64,000 bases of DNA from Photobacterium gaetbulicola Gung47 (GCA_000940995.1 CP005974.1:3038001-3102000); one strand, 5' to 3'; shown: positions 1-9,037, counted from the stretch's first letter. Translations and numbers: made by a program. The notes: generated by a model not told the origin, from the sequence alone.

Positions 1-2543
1 TCCGAGCGGATGTAGTTCTCTTTGGTCTTGCGGCTAAAGCGAACCACGGTCGGGCGGCCATCCGGATCTTCTGTTGGCGCCTCGGTCAAATACAGGAACT
101 TCGGTGACAGGCGGTCTTTGAAACGAACCAGCTCCTCTACCAGCGGCGCACGGGTCTCACGCGATTTAGGGAAGGTACTGGCCGCCATGAACAAGCCGGA
201 AGCGCCATCTCGCAATACGAAGTAAGCATCAGGATCCTGGCTACATGGCAACTCAGGCAGATGAACCGGATCTTCCTTCGGCGGTGCGATTTCACCGTTC
301 TTCAAGATCTTACGGGTATTCTTACAGGTCTCGTTGGTACAACCCATGTACTTACCGAAGCGACCGTTCTTGAGCTCCATGTCCGAGCCACACTTGTCAC
401 ACTCGATAACCGGGCCATCGTAGCCCTTGAGCTTGAACTCGCCTTTCTCAACCACGTAGCCATCACAGCTCGGGTTGTTACCACACACGTGCAGCTTACG
501 CTCGGCATCGATCAGGTACGCGTCCATCGCCGTGCTACATTTCGGACAACGCTTCTTGGCACGCAGGGCGGCCGTTTCAACGTCTTCCTCCAACACATTG
601 ACGATACCGTCCTCGTCACCTAGGTTGATGGTCGTCTTGCAACGCTCCTTCGGCGGTAAGGCATAGCCGGAACAGCCAAGGAACACACCGGTCGAAGCGG
701 TACGGATCCCCATCGGGCGCTCACAAGTCGGGCACTTGATATCGGTCAACACAATGTTGTTCGGCTTCATGCCACCTTCAGCCTCGTCCAGCTCGGCTTT
801 TTCCAGCTCGGTGGTGAAGTCGCTGAAAAACTTGTCCAGCACCGACTTCCAGCTCGCTTCACCCTCGGCGATTTTATCGAGGTTGCCTTCCATCCGGGCG
901 GTAAAGTCGTAGTCCATCAGGTCTGCGAAGCTCTCGTCAAGACGATCCGAGACAATCTCACCCATCTTCTCGGCGTAGAAACGACGCTGGTCAACACGCA
1001 CATAGCCTCGGTCCTGAATCGTCGAGATAATGGACGCGTAGGTTGAAGGTCGGCCGATGCCTCGTTTTTCCAGCTCTTTAACCAGCGCGGCTTCGGTAAA
1101 GCGTGCTGGTGGCTTGGTGAAGTGCTGCTTCGGCTCCAGCGATTCCAGCTTGAGCGTGTCGCCCACATGAACCATAGGCAACGTAGTATCTTCATTCTTA
1201 CCCGACGGACGCTGAACTTTAGTCCAACCGGCAAAACGCAGGGTGCGACCTTTCGCCTTCAGGGTAAAGTCGCCGGCTTCCACCGTAATCGTGGTGGAAT
1301 CGTATTTCGCCGGTACCATCTGACAAGAAACGAACTGACGCCAGATCAAGTCGTACAACTTGATGGCATCCTGCTCCATGCCCTCGAGGTTTTCCGCTTT
1401 CACGTCAACGCTTGATGGACGGATCGCTTCGTGCGCTTCCTGGGCATTGCCCTTGCTACCGTATACGTTCGGCGAGGACGGTAGGTAGTTATCACCATAC
1501 TCGCTAGCAATAAACTCTCGCGCCGCTTCAACGGCTTCCTTCGACAGGTTGGTCGAGTCGGTACGCATATAGGTAATGTAACCGGCCTCATAGAGGCGCT
1601 GGGCCAAGCCCATGGTGCGTTTAACGCCATAGCCTAAACGAGTACTCGCCGCCTGTTGCAGCGTCGAAGTGATGTAAGGTGCTGACGGCTTACTGCTGGT
1701 TGGTCGGTCTTCACGGTCTTTGACCTGGAAGGCCGCCTTTTCCAACAGGGCTTTTGCCGCCATGGTGTCAGCTTCGTTTTCCGGACGGAACGTCTTGCCC
1801 GCCTGCTGGGCCACCATCAAACGTAGGGCATCGCTGCCGGCGGTCTGGGTGTTGGCATGCATGTCCCAGTACTCTTCTGGGTCAAACGCCTTGATTTCGC
1901 GTTCACGCTCAACAATCAGCTTAACCGCGACCGACTGTACACGGCCCGCAGAAAGACCACGCGCGACCTTTTTCCACAACAGAGGGGAAACCATAAAGCC
2001 GACCACGCGGTCGAGGAAGCGGCGTGCCTGCTGCGCATTCACGCCATCCATGTTCAGCTCTCCCGGCTGCTCGAAAGCCTGCTGGATAGCATTTTTGGTG
2101 ATCTCGTTGAAAACCACTCGCTTGTAGCGCTCATCATCGCCGCCGATGATCTCACGAAGGTGCCACGCAATAGCCTCCCCTTCGCGGTCCAAATCGGTTG
2201 CGAGATAAACATAGTCAGCATCTGCCGCTAGCTTCTGTAGTTCATTGACCACTTTCTCCTTGCCAGGAAGCACCTCATATTGGGCTTCCCAGTCATGGTA
2301 AGGGTCAACGCCCATTTTATTGATTAGCGCTTTTCGTTCTTTTTCTTTTTTAATGCGCGCTTTTTCTTCTGCGCTCAAGCCCTTGGTTGAAGTAGCCGCC
2401 GCTTTTTTTCCAGTGCTACGTGCACCGGTCGGCAAATCACGAACGTGACCGACGCTTGACTTAACAACGAAGTCCTTACCCAAGTACTTATTGATTGTCT
2501 TCGCCTTGGCTGGGGACTCCACAATAACGAGAGATTTACCCAT
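1..2543 (-). CDS. topA: DNA topoisomerase I (partial, 3' end outside window)
   Basis: Type IA topoisomerase that relaxes negative supercoils by single-strand passage. The frame opens with MGKSLVIVESPAKAKTINKY, the Toprim start of the family, and contains the acidic motif YLATDLDREGEAIAWHL. A run of paired cysteines near the window edge fits the C-terminal zinc ribbons. The reading frame is open to base 1, giving 847 codons. The last residues visible (SRKTKENYIRS) match the final stretch of enterobacterial TopA, so only about 15-30 residues are missing. The ATG at 2541-2543 is fixed by the conserved N-terminus. The neighbours yciN and sohB agree with the topA locus of gammaproteobacteria. Confidence 0.97.
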   Translation of the reverse strand, partial: MGKSLVIVESPAKAKTINKYLGKDFVVKSSVGHVRDLPTGARSTGKKAAATSTKGLSAEEKARIKKEKERKALINKMGVDPYHDWEAQYEVLPGKEKVVNELQKLAADADYVYLATDLDREGEAIAWHLREIIGGDDERYKRVVFNEITKNAIQQAFEQPGELNMDGVNAQQARRFLDRVVGFMVSPLLWKKVARGLSAGRVQSVAVKLIVEREREIKAFDPEEYWDMHANTQTAGSDALRLMVAQQAGKTFRPENEADTMAAKALLEKAAFQVKDREDRPTSSKPSAPYITSTLQQAASTRLGYGVKRTMGLAQRLYEAGYITYMRTDSTNLSKEAVEAAREFIASEYGDNYLPSSPNVYGSKGNAQEAHEAIRPSSVDVKAENLEGMEQDAIKLYDLIWRQFVSCQMVPAKYDSTTITVEAGDFTLKAKGRTLRFAGWTKVQRPSGKNEDTTLPMVHVGDTLKLESLEPKQHFTKPPARFTEAALVKELEKRGIGRPSTYASIISTIQDRGYVRVDQRRFYAEKMGEIVSDRLDESFADLMDYDFTARMEGNLDKIAEGEASWKSVLDKFFSDFTTELEKAELDEAEGGMKPNNIVLTDIKCPTCERPMGIRTASTGVFLGCSGYALPPKERCKTTINLGDEDGIVNVLEEDVETAALRAKKRCPKCSTAMDAYLIDAERKLHVCGNNPSCDGYVVEKGEFKLKGYDGPVIECDKCGSDMELKNGRFGKYMGCTNETCKNTRKILKNGEIAPPKEDPVHLPELPCSQDPDAYFVLRDGASGLFMAASTFPKSRETRAPLVEELVRFKDRLSPKFLYLTEAPTEDPDGRPTVVRFSRKTKENYIRS

Positions 2544-3208
2544 AATAATTCTATTACGTCCTCGTGCTCACAAAACTTAAAATTAAAACAACTAGTTGCA
2601 CGCTAAAAAAACTAGAGCTAGCACGGCAACGCTGGTACACCAAACTGATTAAGTAACTATTTAAATCTCGAAATCCAACCGGTTGAGGACTGCTCCGGAT
2701 AACTAGTTACGTAATGTGATTGGTATTTACATATTGGGCTACAATCGGAGAAGGTCAACTGCTTTTTAACAAATTGGACCCGTTTGGTTGTCCCTTCCCC
2801 ACTTGTTAACAGCTGGTTACGCCATTCAATATCAGGAAAAAAGCGTGCCGACAAGACGTGCTGCAACGCGATATTCCCCTCATTTATTCCGCAATGCTAA
2901 AAACAACTGCCACAATGGGCGCTAATCATTACCACCTCAGCAACACTTTGACTATAAAAAACCGCGATTTTTTGCCGTTGCTCACAGATTTTCGGTAATT
3001 CAAACAGTTAATGCCTATTCTTTGTACCTTGCCGCTTTCTCGCCCACTTTATTTCAAGATATAGCCAGTCTCCGATAAAAATCAACAACGCCAAAAAAAT
3101 GGCAGCGCCACTTGCGGACAAAATTTGTCATCACCCGACAACTCCAATACACTTAGCGACCTCGGCCGGAGACATTGCCGGCACCTGCTGTGAGATGAGA
3201 GAGACACA
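2544..3208. other. Intergenic region between divergent topA and yciN
   Basis: 665 bp, AT-richer than its flanks, with no gene I can support. It must hold the topA promoter (leftward) and the yciN promoter (rightward). Two AACTAGTT words occur near 2591 and 2701, but they lack the tandem CTAG spacing of a TrpR operator. A 69-codon leftward frame at 2657-2866 would start at TTG and has no coding character. A short GCCGG/CCGGC hairpin lies near 3163-3180, upstream of yciN. Confidence 0.6.
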
Positions 3209-3457
3209 ATGAGCACCAAACAAACCATTTCAACTGATGACCTGCTAATGATTGCCAACCAGCAAATTCAAGATCATGAAGCCTACATCGACGGTATGCG
3301 TGCCACTTCCGTTGAAGAGCGTGGCGGGGTACTGATTTTCAAAGGCGAGTTCTTCCTCGATGACAAGGGCCTGCCAACCGAAAAGACCACGGCAGTCTTC
3401 AACATGTTCAAATACCTCGCCCACCAGCTATCGCCAAAATTCACCCTGGGCAAATAA
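3209..3457 (+). CDS. yciN: YciN family protein (DUF2498)
   Basis: 82-residue cytoplasmic protein of the DUF2498 family, of unknown function. In E. coli its homologue YciN also sits beside topA, which supports the assignment. The sequence is a single small domain without membrane segments; the central GGVLIFKGEFFLDDKGLPT stretch and the C-terminal phenylalanine-rich helix are typical. The ATG is preceded by a GAGAGA-type ribosome binding site. It is transcribed away from topA and ends at a bidirectional hairpin shared with the convergent DUF805 gene. Confidence 0.9.
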   Translation: MSTKQTISTDDLLMIANQQIQDHEAYIDGMRATSVEERGGVLIFKGEFFLDDKGLPTEKTTAVFNMFKYLAHQLSPKFTLGK

Positions 3458-3482
3458 TCCCGCACGGCGTTCATGGCGAATA

Positions 3483-3508
3483 AACAGCCCCGCTAAGGCG
3501 GGGCTGTT
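3483..3508. terminator. Hairpin between convergent yciN and DUF805 gene
   Basis: 11-bp perfect stem AACAGCCCCGC / GCGGGGCTGTT around a TAAG loop. The T-tract is weak on both strands, but the position between two convergent 3' ends supports a shared terminator. Confidence 0.75.
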
Positions 3509-3532
3509 GACTGTCCGATGCCAAGAAAATGA

Positions 3533-3949
3533 TCACATATCGATGGTCATGGTTTCTTTGCTGTCCTTGGACTGATCATCAGGACTCGGCGGCGGGGCTC
3601 CCCGCCCCTTAGGATCAGCACCATACTGGTTCGGCCCCGGCGTCCCATCCAAAATGCCCAATTCGACAATGACAAAGATCGGGCCGATAAGAGGCATGAA
3701 GGTCAGAATGATCCACCACGCACTCTTATTGCGATCATGCAGGCGTTTGACATTCAGTGCCACCGAAGCCCAGAACACAAACACCAAGACCACAATCGAC
3801 AAAATATTCAGCAATGGGTTGCCCGCATTTTCCGGCGTCGAATAAAGAAACACCGGCAGCGATACCAACAGCACCGGGATACTGTAGATCCAGTAATCGC
3901 GACGGCGCATCCGTCCTTGAAATGAGAACAAGGCCCACTTTTGATCCAT
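3533..3949 (-). CDS. DUF805 family inner-membrane protein
   Basis: 138-residue small membrane protein of the DUF805 family. The N-terminus (MDQKWALFSFQGRMRRRDYW) carries the family pattern, in which an aromatic stretch is followed by a Gly-Arg pair and basic residues before the first membrane segment. About three hydrophobic segments follow, with a short N-V-K-R-L-H-D-R-N-K loop between the second and third, also typical. The C-terminus is soluble and rich in Pro, Ser and Asp. A longer frame reaches 4009 and would overlap sohB, but AAGAGGTT just upstream of the ATG at 3947-3949 favours this start. The function of the family is unknown. Confidence 0.88.
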   Translation of the reverse strand: MDQKWALFSFQGRMRRRDYWIYSIPVLLVSLPVFLYSTPENAGNPLLNILSIVVLVFVFWASVALNVKRLHDRNKSAWWIILTFMPLIGPIFVIVELGILDGTPGPNQYGADPKGRGAPPPSPDDQSKDSKETMTIDM

Positions 3950-3975
3950 CGTAACCTCTTTATACAGCTGGATGT

Positions 3976-5061
3976 TTAAACAATAGGACGCTGGCCGCGA
4001 CTGATCCATTTCAGCAGCAAGTTATCAGCGGCATCACCGGTGGCACCAGCCAGCTTTTCAGCCAGTTTTTTACGCTGAACGTAGCGAACCTGCAGGACTT
4101 CACGCTCCTGGCAAGAGCGGCTGATGTAATCATCGCTGGTACCAATTTCATCCACTAGACCAAGCTCAAGCGCCTGCTTGCCGAACCAGTGCTCACCGGT
4201 CGCAACCTTGACGAGATCCAGCTCCGGGCGGTGCTCAGACACGAAGGCCTTGAACAGGCCGTGGGTTTCTTCGATCTCGCTCTGGAATTTCTCACGGGCC
4301 TTGTCGGTATTTTCACCGAACATGGTCAGGGTGCGCTTGAACTCACCCGCGGTAATTTGCTCAAACTCAATATCGTTTTTCTTCAGTACCTTATTGAAGT
4401 TTGGCAACTGGGCAATCACGCCGATAGAGCCGACGACCGCAAACGGGGCTGAGATAATTTTATCGGCAACACAGGCCATCATATAGCCGCCGCTGGCTGC
4501 GACTTTATCGACAGAAATGGTTAGCTTGATACCCGCGGCTTTGAGACGGTCAAGCTGGGAAGACGCCAAACCGTAGCCGTGGACCATACCGCCGCCCGTT
4601 TCGAGGCGCAGCAACACTTCATCACCTTCCATTGCCACAGCAAGGATCGCCGTCACTTCCTCACGCAGTGAAGCCACTTCACGGGCATCAATGCTGCCAT
4701 GGAAGTCCAGCACAAACAGCCGGGGCTCACGAGAGTGCGACAAGTCACCTTGTTTGGCCGCTTGCTTGACTTCGTTCTGTCGTGCCTTGTGCTTTTCCTT
4801 GTCCGCTTTCTTTTCCGCCTTGTCACGCGCCTTGAGCAAAGGCTTATCAAACAAGTGAGACTCCAGTTGATGCACGGTGTGCTTGTACTGCTCAGTCAAG
4901 TCAGTGACTTCTAGCTCACCTTTCTGGTTCCCATGATGGCCTTTCACTGTTTTAGCCACCACCAGAATCGCGATGAAGGCAATAACCACCGTGGCAATCT
5001 TGGCTAGGAACAATCCATAATCAAACAAAAAATCCAATGTCGAGTCCTCATTTTTTGACAT
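3976..5061 (-). CDS. sohB: SohB, S49-family inner-membrane serine protease
   Basis: 361 residues, close to the 349 of E. coli SohB. There is one N-terminal membrane segment (about residues 10-30), then a charged lysine-rich linker (about 85-110), then a ClpP-like S49 peptidase fold. The serine nucleophile lies in VAASGGYMMACVADKI, and the preceding GGGMVHGYGLA segment is also conserved in the SppA/SohB group. Such proteases cleave within or near the membrane, and SohB was first found as a multicopy suppressor of degP loss. The gene is between DUF805 and yciK; the ribosome binding site is weak. Confidence 0.94.
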   Translation of the reverse strand: MSKNEDSTLDFLFDYGLFLAKIATVVIAFIAILVVAKTVKGHHGNQKGELEVTDLTEQYKHTVHQLESHLFDKPLLKARDKAEKKADKEKHKARQNEVKQAAKQGDLSHSREPRLFVLDFHGSIDAREVASLREEVTAILAVAMEGDEVLLRLETGGGMVHGYGLASSQLDRLKAAGIKLTISVDKVAASGGYMMACVADKIISAPFAVVGSIGVIAQLPNFNKVLKKNDIEFEQITAGEFKRTLTMFGENTDKAREKFQSEIEETHGLFKAFVSEHRPELDLVKVATGEHWFGKQALELGLVDEIGTSDDYISRSCQEREVLQVRYVQRKKLAEKLAGATGDAADNLLLKWISRGQRPIV

Positions 5062-5192
5062 TCAGCCATTGTAACCAAGTTGTCACCCATATCGCTATCG
5101 CAATATAGCTAAACAGCGTCAAGATGCGCGTTTAAGCGGGAATAATTTGGGTATACAATGGGCTGACGAAAAAACCAATAAGGAAGTACACA

Positions 5193-5954
5193 GTGGATTA
5201 TCAAATCGCTGAAAACTCACTGAAAGATAGAGTTATTCTGGTAACCGGAGCGGGTGATGGAATTGGCCGCCAGGCAGCCATCAGCTATGCCGCCCATGGC
5301 GCAACCGTTATCCTGCTCGGCCGCACGGTTGCCAAGCTAGAAGCCGTTTATGACGAGATTGAGTCTCTGGGCTACCCGCAGCCAGCGATTATCCCGATGG
5401 ATATGATGGGCGCCACCAAGCAGAACTACCTCGACATGGCAGACACTATCGAGGGACAATTCGGCCGCTTGGACGGGGTGCTGCACAATGCTTCGCTACT
5501 GGGTGTGCTCAGCCCGTTTGACCAACTTGGCGAAGATACCTACGACGACGTGATGCAGGTCAACGTCAAAGCCCAGTTCCTGTTGACCCAAGCGATAATG
5601 CCACTGGTGAAAAAAGCCGAAGACGGCCGCATTGTCTTCACCTCATCGACGGTGGGCCACCAGGGCCGCTCGTTCTGGGGGGCTTATTCGATGTCGAAAT
5701 TTGCCACCGAGGGCATGATGCAGATCCTGGCCGATGAAATGGCCAACACCAATGTCCGAGTCAACGCCATCAACCCAGGCGGTACCCGTACCGGTATGCG
5801 CGCCAAAGCCTTCCCGGCCGAAGACCCATCACTGCTGAAGACCCCGGAAGAGATCATGCCATTGTATCTTTATCTGATGGGCCCGGAGAGCAAAGACGTC
5901 AACGGCGAGTGCATTGACGCCCAGCCAAAGCGCAAACCTGGCGCTGCTAGCTAG
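5193..5954 (+). CDS. yciK: YciK family short-chain dehydrogenase/reductase
   Basis: 253-residue NAD(P)-dependent oxidoreductase of the classical SDR family. The Rossmann motif TGAGDGIGR is at residues 20-28, NAS replaces the NAG motif, and the catalytic triad is seen as Ser in TSSTVG and Tyr-x-x-x-Lys in YSMSK. The orthologue YciK lies next to sohB/rluB in enterobacteria; its physiological substrate is not known. The start is GTG at 5193, supported by AAGGAAG eight bases upstream. The gene ends at a strong terminator shared with rluB. Confidence 0.93.
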   Translation: MDYQIAENSLKDRVILVTGAGDGIGRQAAISYAAHGATVILLGRTVAKLEAVYDEIESLGYPQPAIIPMDMMGATKQNYLDMADTIEGQFGRLDGVLHNASLLGVLSPFDQLGEDTYDDVMQVNVKAQFLLTQAIMPLVKKAEDGRIVFTSSTVGHQGRSFWGAYSMSKFATEGMMQILADEMANTNVRVNAINPGGTRTGMRAKAFPAEDPSLLKTPEEIMPLYLYLMGPESKDVNGECIDAQPKRKPGAAS

Positions 5955-5977
5955 TAGGCTTCCCTGCCTCAGATAAC

Positions 5978-6004
5978 AAAAAAGCAGCCACTGGCTGCTT
6001 TTTT
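5978..6004. terminator. Bidirectional terminator between yciK and rluB
   Basis: Perfect stem AAAGCAGCC / GGCTGCTTT with an ACT loop, A-tract on the left and T-tract on the right, so it can serve both convergent genes. Confidence 0.92.
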
Positions 6005-6042
6005 CATTCTTGATCCCAAGCGGGCTTCATTTTATGTACGCG

Positions 6043-7113
6043 CTATTTACGGGTACGAGGCTTGGCCGGCTTGTTCTTCAGTGGGTTACGACGGTTCGCG
6101 GCGTTACCTGACGGCTTGCGACGAGAAGCGTTGTTACCCTCTTCACCTTGGTGACGGCGGTTCGAGGTGTTGCCAGCAGGCTTACGACGTGGTGCCTGAT
6201 TGCTGTCTTCACCTTGGTTACGGCTCGATGAGCGGCGCTGATCCTGACGGCCACGGCGACCGCGACCGGTATCTTCGTTCAGGCGCTCTTCATGACGGCG
6301 CACGGCACGGCGGATCTGACGAACACCGCGTTTACGCTTCTGGCCTTCAACCGTCAACATGGTCTCGGTTTCAGCTGGCAGCTCAACTTTCTCACGCAGG
6401 TAGTTTACCTCGTTAAGTTCAAGCTCCATCCAACCGCCACGAGGCAAGTCTTTAGTCAAGAAGATATCACCGTAGCGAACACGCTTCAGGCGGCTTACCG
6501 TTACGCCCTGTGAATCCCACAAACGACGAACCTCGCGGTTACGACCTTCAGTGATCACCACGTAGAAGGTATGGTTCATACCCTCACCACCGGCGTAAAC
6601 CACGTCTTCGAAACGTGCCATGCCGTCTTCCAGCTCAACACCCTTAACCAGGTTGCGCACCATCTCTTCGGTCACTTCACCGAATACACGCACCATGTAC
6701 TCACGCTCAACGCAGCGGCTTGGGTGCATCAGGCGATTAGCCAGCTCACCATCAGTGGTGAACAGCAGCAGACCCGCGGTGTTGGCATCAAGACGGCCAA
6801 CCGATACCCAACGACCGCCATTGAGGCGAGGCAGACGATCAAATACCGTGCGACGGCCTTCTGGATCGTGGCGGGTACACAGTTCACCTTCAGGTTTGTT
6901 GTACGCCAATACTCGGCAAACTTCTTCTGAAGACGATACCAACTGGATTTTGTGGCCATCAATGCGGACATTGACTGACAGATCTTCCAGTCGGTCACCA
7001 AGCTTGGCTACCTTACCGTCGATACTGACTCGACCCTGCTGGATCATTAATTCGATTTCTCGGCGAGACCCCTGGCCAGAACGTGCCAGTACCTTCTGTA
7101 ATTTTTCACTCAT
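6043..7113 (-). CDS. rluB: 23S rRNA pseudouridine(2605) synthase RluB
   Basis: Isomerises U2605 of 23S rRNA. An S4 RNA-binding domain (about residues 1-62, starting MSEKLQKVLARSGQGSRREI) is followed by a RsuA/RluB-type catalytic domain with the catalytic Asp in VGRLDANTAGLLLF. Residues from about 265 form a highly basic, repetitive tail with two near copies of RRKP(A/S)GN..NRR. Length is 356 residues against 291 in E. coli, and the tail accounts for the difference. The longest frame begins 24 bases earlier, but alignment to the family and an AAGG site favour the ATG at 7111-7113. Confidence 0.94.
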   Translation of the reverse strand: MSEKLQKVLARSGQGSRREIELMIQQGRVSIDGKVAKLGDRLEDLSVNVRIDGHKIQLVSSSEEVCRVLAYNKPEGELCTRHDPEGRRTVFDRLPRLNGGRWVSVGRLDANTAGLLLFTTDGELANRLMHPSRCVEREYMVRVFGEVTEEMVRNLVKGVELEDGMARFEDVVYAGGEGMNHTFYVVITEGRNREVRRLWDSQGVTVSRLKRVRYGDIFLTKDLPRGGWMELELNEVNYLREKVELPAETETMLTVEGQKRKRGVRQIRRAVRRHEERLNEDTGRGRRGRQDQRRSSSRNQGEDSNQAPRRKPAGNTSNRRHQGEEGNNASRRKPSGNAANRRNPLKNKPAKPRTRK

Positions 7114-7280
7114 TAGACAAACCTTTGTCGCCTTCACAGGCGTCGAAATATCATCGTGCTTTAAGCCATCTTAAAGCGATGGCGGATTATGCCAAAAGCT
7201 TAGCTGAGATACCACAGAAAACACCTTGTTAGCCCGGTATTTCCCCTCACACCCCAACCCGATAGCCAACCTTGCGCATA

Positions 7281-7901
7281 TCACTCAAACGGCGACGGAT
7301 CACCGGCACCAACGCGGGCGATTTCAATATCGTCATTACTGAAGTCGATCACCGTGGTCGGCTGCTCACCAAGATAACCACCGTTGATGATCAAATCCAC
7401 CGCATGCTCAAGCTGGTCGCGGATCTCATCCGGATCGGATTCCGTGTTTTCGTTGCCCGGCAGGATCAAAGAGGTCGACATCATCGGCTCACCCAGCGCT
7501 TCGAGCAGAGCCAGCGCAATGGCATTGTCCGGTACACGGATACCTATGGTCTTCCGCTTCGGATTCATCAGGCGGCGCGGCACTTCCTTGGTCCCTTTGA
7601 AAATAAAGGTGTAGGCACCCGGGGTGTTATTGCGGAGCAAGCGGTACGCGGCGTTATCCACACGGGCATACAGCGAAAGCTCAGACAAATCGCGGCACAG
7701 CAAGGTAAAATTATGCTTATCGTTCAAGCGACGGATCTGGCAGATCCGCTCCAGTGCCGATTTATTTTCCAGCTGACAGCCAAGCGCATAGCCCGAATCG
7801 GTCGGGTAGACGATCACCCCACCATTGCGAATAATGGCTACCGCCTGATTAATCAAGCGGACCTGTGGTGTTTCAGGGTGAACATAAAAAAACTGACTCA
7901 T
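7281..7901 (-). CDS. yciO: YciO family L-threonylcarbamoyladenylate synthase-like protein
   Basis: 206 residues of the Sua5/YciO/YrdC family. It shows the KxR/SxN-like nucleotide pocket, with GGVIVYPTDSGYALGC near residue 30 and KRKTIGIRVPDNAIA near 115. YrdC/Sua5 makes threonylcarbamoyl-AMP for tRNA t6A37; the specific role of the YciO branch is less certain. GGAGGAAGA lies directly before the ATG. It follows rnm by 23 bp on the same strand, matching the conserved rnm-yciO-rluB order. Confidence 0.93.
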   Translation of the reverse strand: MSQFFYVHPETPQVRLINQAVAIIRNGGVIVYPTDSGYALGCQLENKSALERICQIRRLNDKHNFTLLCRDLSELSLYARVDNAAYRLLRNNTPGAYTFIFKGTKEVPRRLMNPKRKTIGIRVPDNAIALALLEALGEPMMSTSLILPGNENTESDPDEIRDQLEHAVDLIINGGYLGEQPTTVIDFSNDDIEIARVGAGDPSPFE

Positions 7902-7924
7902 TCTTCCTCCATCGGGAGTGCAAC

Positions 7925-8791
7925 CTAGTCGCGCACTTCCTCTTCAATGCGTTTCTTCTCAACGCTCCAGTCCTGCCAGACTTCAGTCGCGCCCTTGGGT
8001 AACCACAAGTTGCGGCCAAGTTCGGTCCATGGCGAGGCATAATGGAAATCAGAGCCCTGCGAAGCGAGTAATTGGTAATCGATTGAATAGTCGCCAAGCA
8101 AGCGCCTTTCCTGAGGTGACTGCTGCGGCTGCGCCACTTCCATCGCATCCCCATTGGCTTCGACAAAAGCGGTAAGTAAGCGTTTTTGCCATTTTGCGGT
8201 CATATTGTAACGGCCGGGGTGGGCAAGCACTGCCTGGCCGCCAGCTTGGTGAATGGCTTCCACCGCCTCAGCCATCGAGCACCAGTTAGGTGGCACATAG
8301 CCAGGGTTGTTGCGGGTCAGGAACTTCTTGAAGACCGCCTGCATGTTCTTGGCATAACCCTGCTCAACAATCCATTGGGCAAAATGGGCACGGGTAAGCG
8401 TCGCCCCATTGGCTATGGCCTTGGCCCCTTCCAGTGCCCCCGGCATCCGGTTCTTTTCCAACCGCTCCCCCATCAAGGCGGCACGGTCGGCACGGCGCTG
8501 CGCCTGCGCTTCAATCATCTGGACAATCGCTGGGTGCTCGGGATCAATATTCAACCCGACAATGTGAATATCAAAATTTCGCCAAAGTGTCGATATTTCA
8601 ATGCCTTTGATGAGAGTTAAAGGCAGATTTTCTGCTTCAATCAATTGCTCGGCAGCCGCCAAACCCGCCACCGTATCGTGATCGGTGATCGCCAGCACAT
8701 CGACCCGGCGCTCGACAGCGCGCAACACAAGTTCTTCTGGCGACAGCCGACCATCCGATGCGGTGGTGTGGCTGTGTAAATCAAACAACAT
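7925..8791 (-). CDS. rnm: Rnm (RNase AM, formerly YciV/TrpH), PHP-domain 5'-3' exoribonuclease
   Basis: 288 residues with a PHP metallophosphoesterase domain. Metal ligands are visible in DLHSHTTASDGRLSPEELV (residues 4-22) and AITDHDTVAGL (about 36-46), and later in LAHPGRYNM and SDFHYASPW. In E. coli this enzyme trims 5' ends of 5S, 16S and 23S rRNA and can hydrolyse 3',5'-nucleoside bisphosphates. It is divergent from the trp operon, as in E. coli, where it was named TrpH from its position. The ATG start is 11 bases before the trp promoter -35 element. Confidence 0.93.
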   Translation of the reverse strand: MLFDLHSHTTASDGRLSPEELVLRAVERRVDVLAITDHDTVAGLAAAEQLIEAENLPLTLIKGIEISTLWRNFDIHIVGLNIDPEHPAIVQMIEAQAQRRADRAALMGERLEKNRMPGALEGAKAIANGATLTRAHFAQWIVEQGYAKNMQAVFKKFLTRNNPGYVPPNWCSMAEAVEAIHQAGGQAVLAHPGRYNMTAKWQKRLLTAFVEANGDAMEVAQPQQSPQERRLLGDYSIDYQLLASQGSDFHYASPWTELGRNLWLPKGATEVWQDWSVEKKRIEEEVRD

Positions 8792-8802
8792 AAATTATCT
8801 TC

Positions 8803-8837
8803 TTGACTTTACTCTATCGAACTAGTTTACTAGTACG
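8803..8837 (+). promoter_or_regulatory. trp promoter with overlapping TrpR operator
   Basis: -35 TTGACT at 8803-8808, 17-bp spacer, -10 TTTACT at 8826-8831. The -10 sits inside CGAACTAGTTTACTAGTACG (8818-8837), which differs by one base from the E. coli trp operator in its core and keeps the two CTAG words four bases apart. Tryptophan-bound TrpR would therefore occlude RNA polymerase. No trpR gene is in the window. Confidence 0.93.
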
Positions 8838-8909
8838 CAGTTACCCAGTGCTACACGGGTGATCCAGTATATTCACTGAGAGCCGGTATAACACTGAAAG
8901 GATATTTAC

Positions 8910-8984
8910 ATGGTACAGCAAATTCACCGTCAGCTCTGCGCTTTCTCATCTTGGTGGTGGCACTTCCCAACGCGGGTGGTGTGA
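8910..8984 (+). CDS. trpL: trp operon leader peptide TrpL
   Basis: 24-codon frame reading MVQQIHRQLCAFSS, then three consecutive Trp codons at 8952-8960, then HFPTRVV and TGA. AAAGG lies eight bases upstream. Ribosome stalling at the TGG triplets when charged tRNA-Trp is scarce would cover segment 1 of the leader RNA. The reading frame ends inside segment 2, which pairs with either the segment before or the one after it. Confidence 0.93.
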   Translation: MVQQIHRQLCAFSSWWWHFPTRVV

Positions 8985-9037
8985 TTGGCTGTGCCTCAAA
9001 CAGATTACACAAACCCGCCATGACGCGGGTTTTTTTA
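8961..9037 (+). promoter_or_regulatory. trp attenuator with alternative hairpins
   Basis: Terminator hairpin 3:4 is AAACCCGC (9011-9018) with GCGGGTTT (9025-9032), followed by a T-run to 9036. The competing antiterminator pairs GCGGGTGGTGTG near 8972-8983 with the CACAAACCCGC segment at 9008-9018. A 1:2 protector can form between CAC..CCC at 8961-8968 and GGGTGGTG at 8974-8981. This is the classic three-way arrangement of enterobacterial trp attenuation. Confidence 0.9.

Noticed and set aside
2585..2710. AACTAGTT words that look like TrpR half-operators near topA
   Set aside because: The tandem CTAG-N4-CTAG arrangement of the trp operator is missing, and topA has no known link to TrpR.
2657..2866. 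69-codon leftward open frame upstream of topA
   Set aside because: TTG start, no clear coding composition and no recognisable family; left as intergenic.
3949..4009. N-terminal extension of the DUF805 protein overlapping sohB
   Set aside because: A good ribosome binding site and the family N-terminus place the start at 3949.
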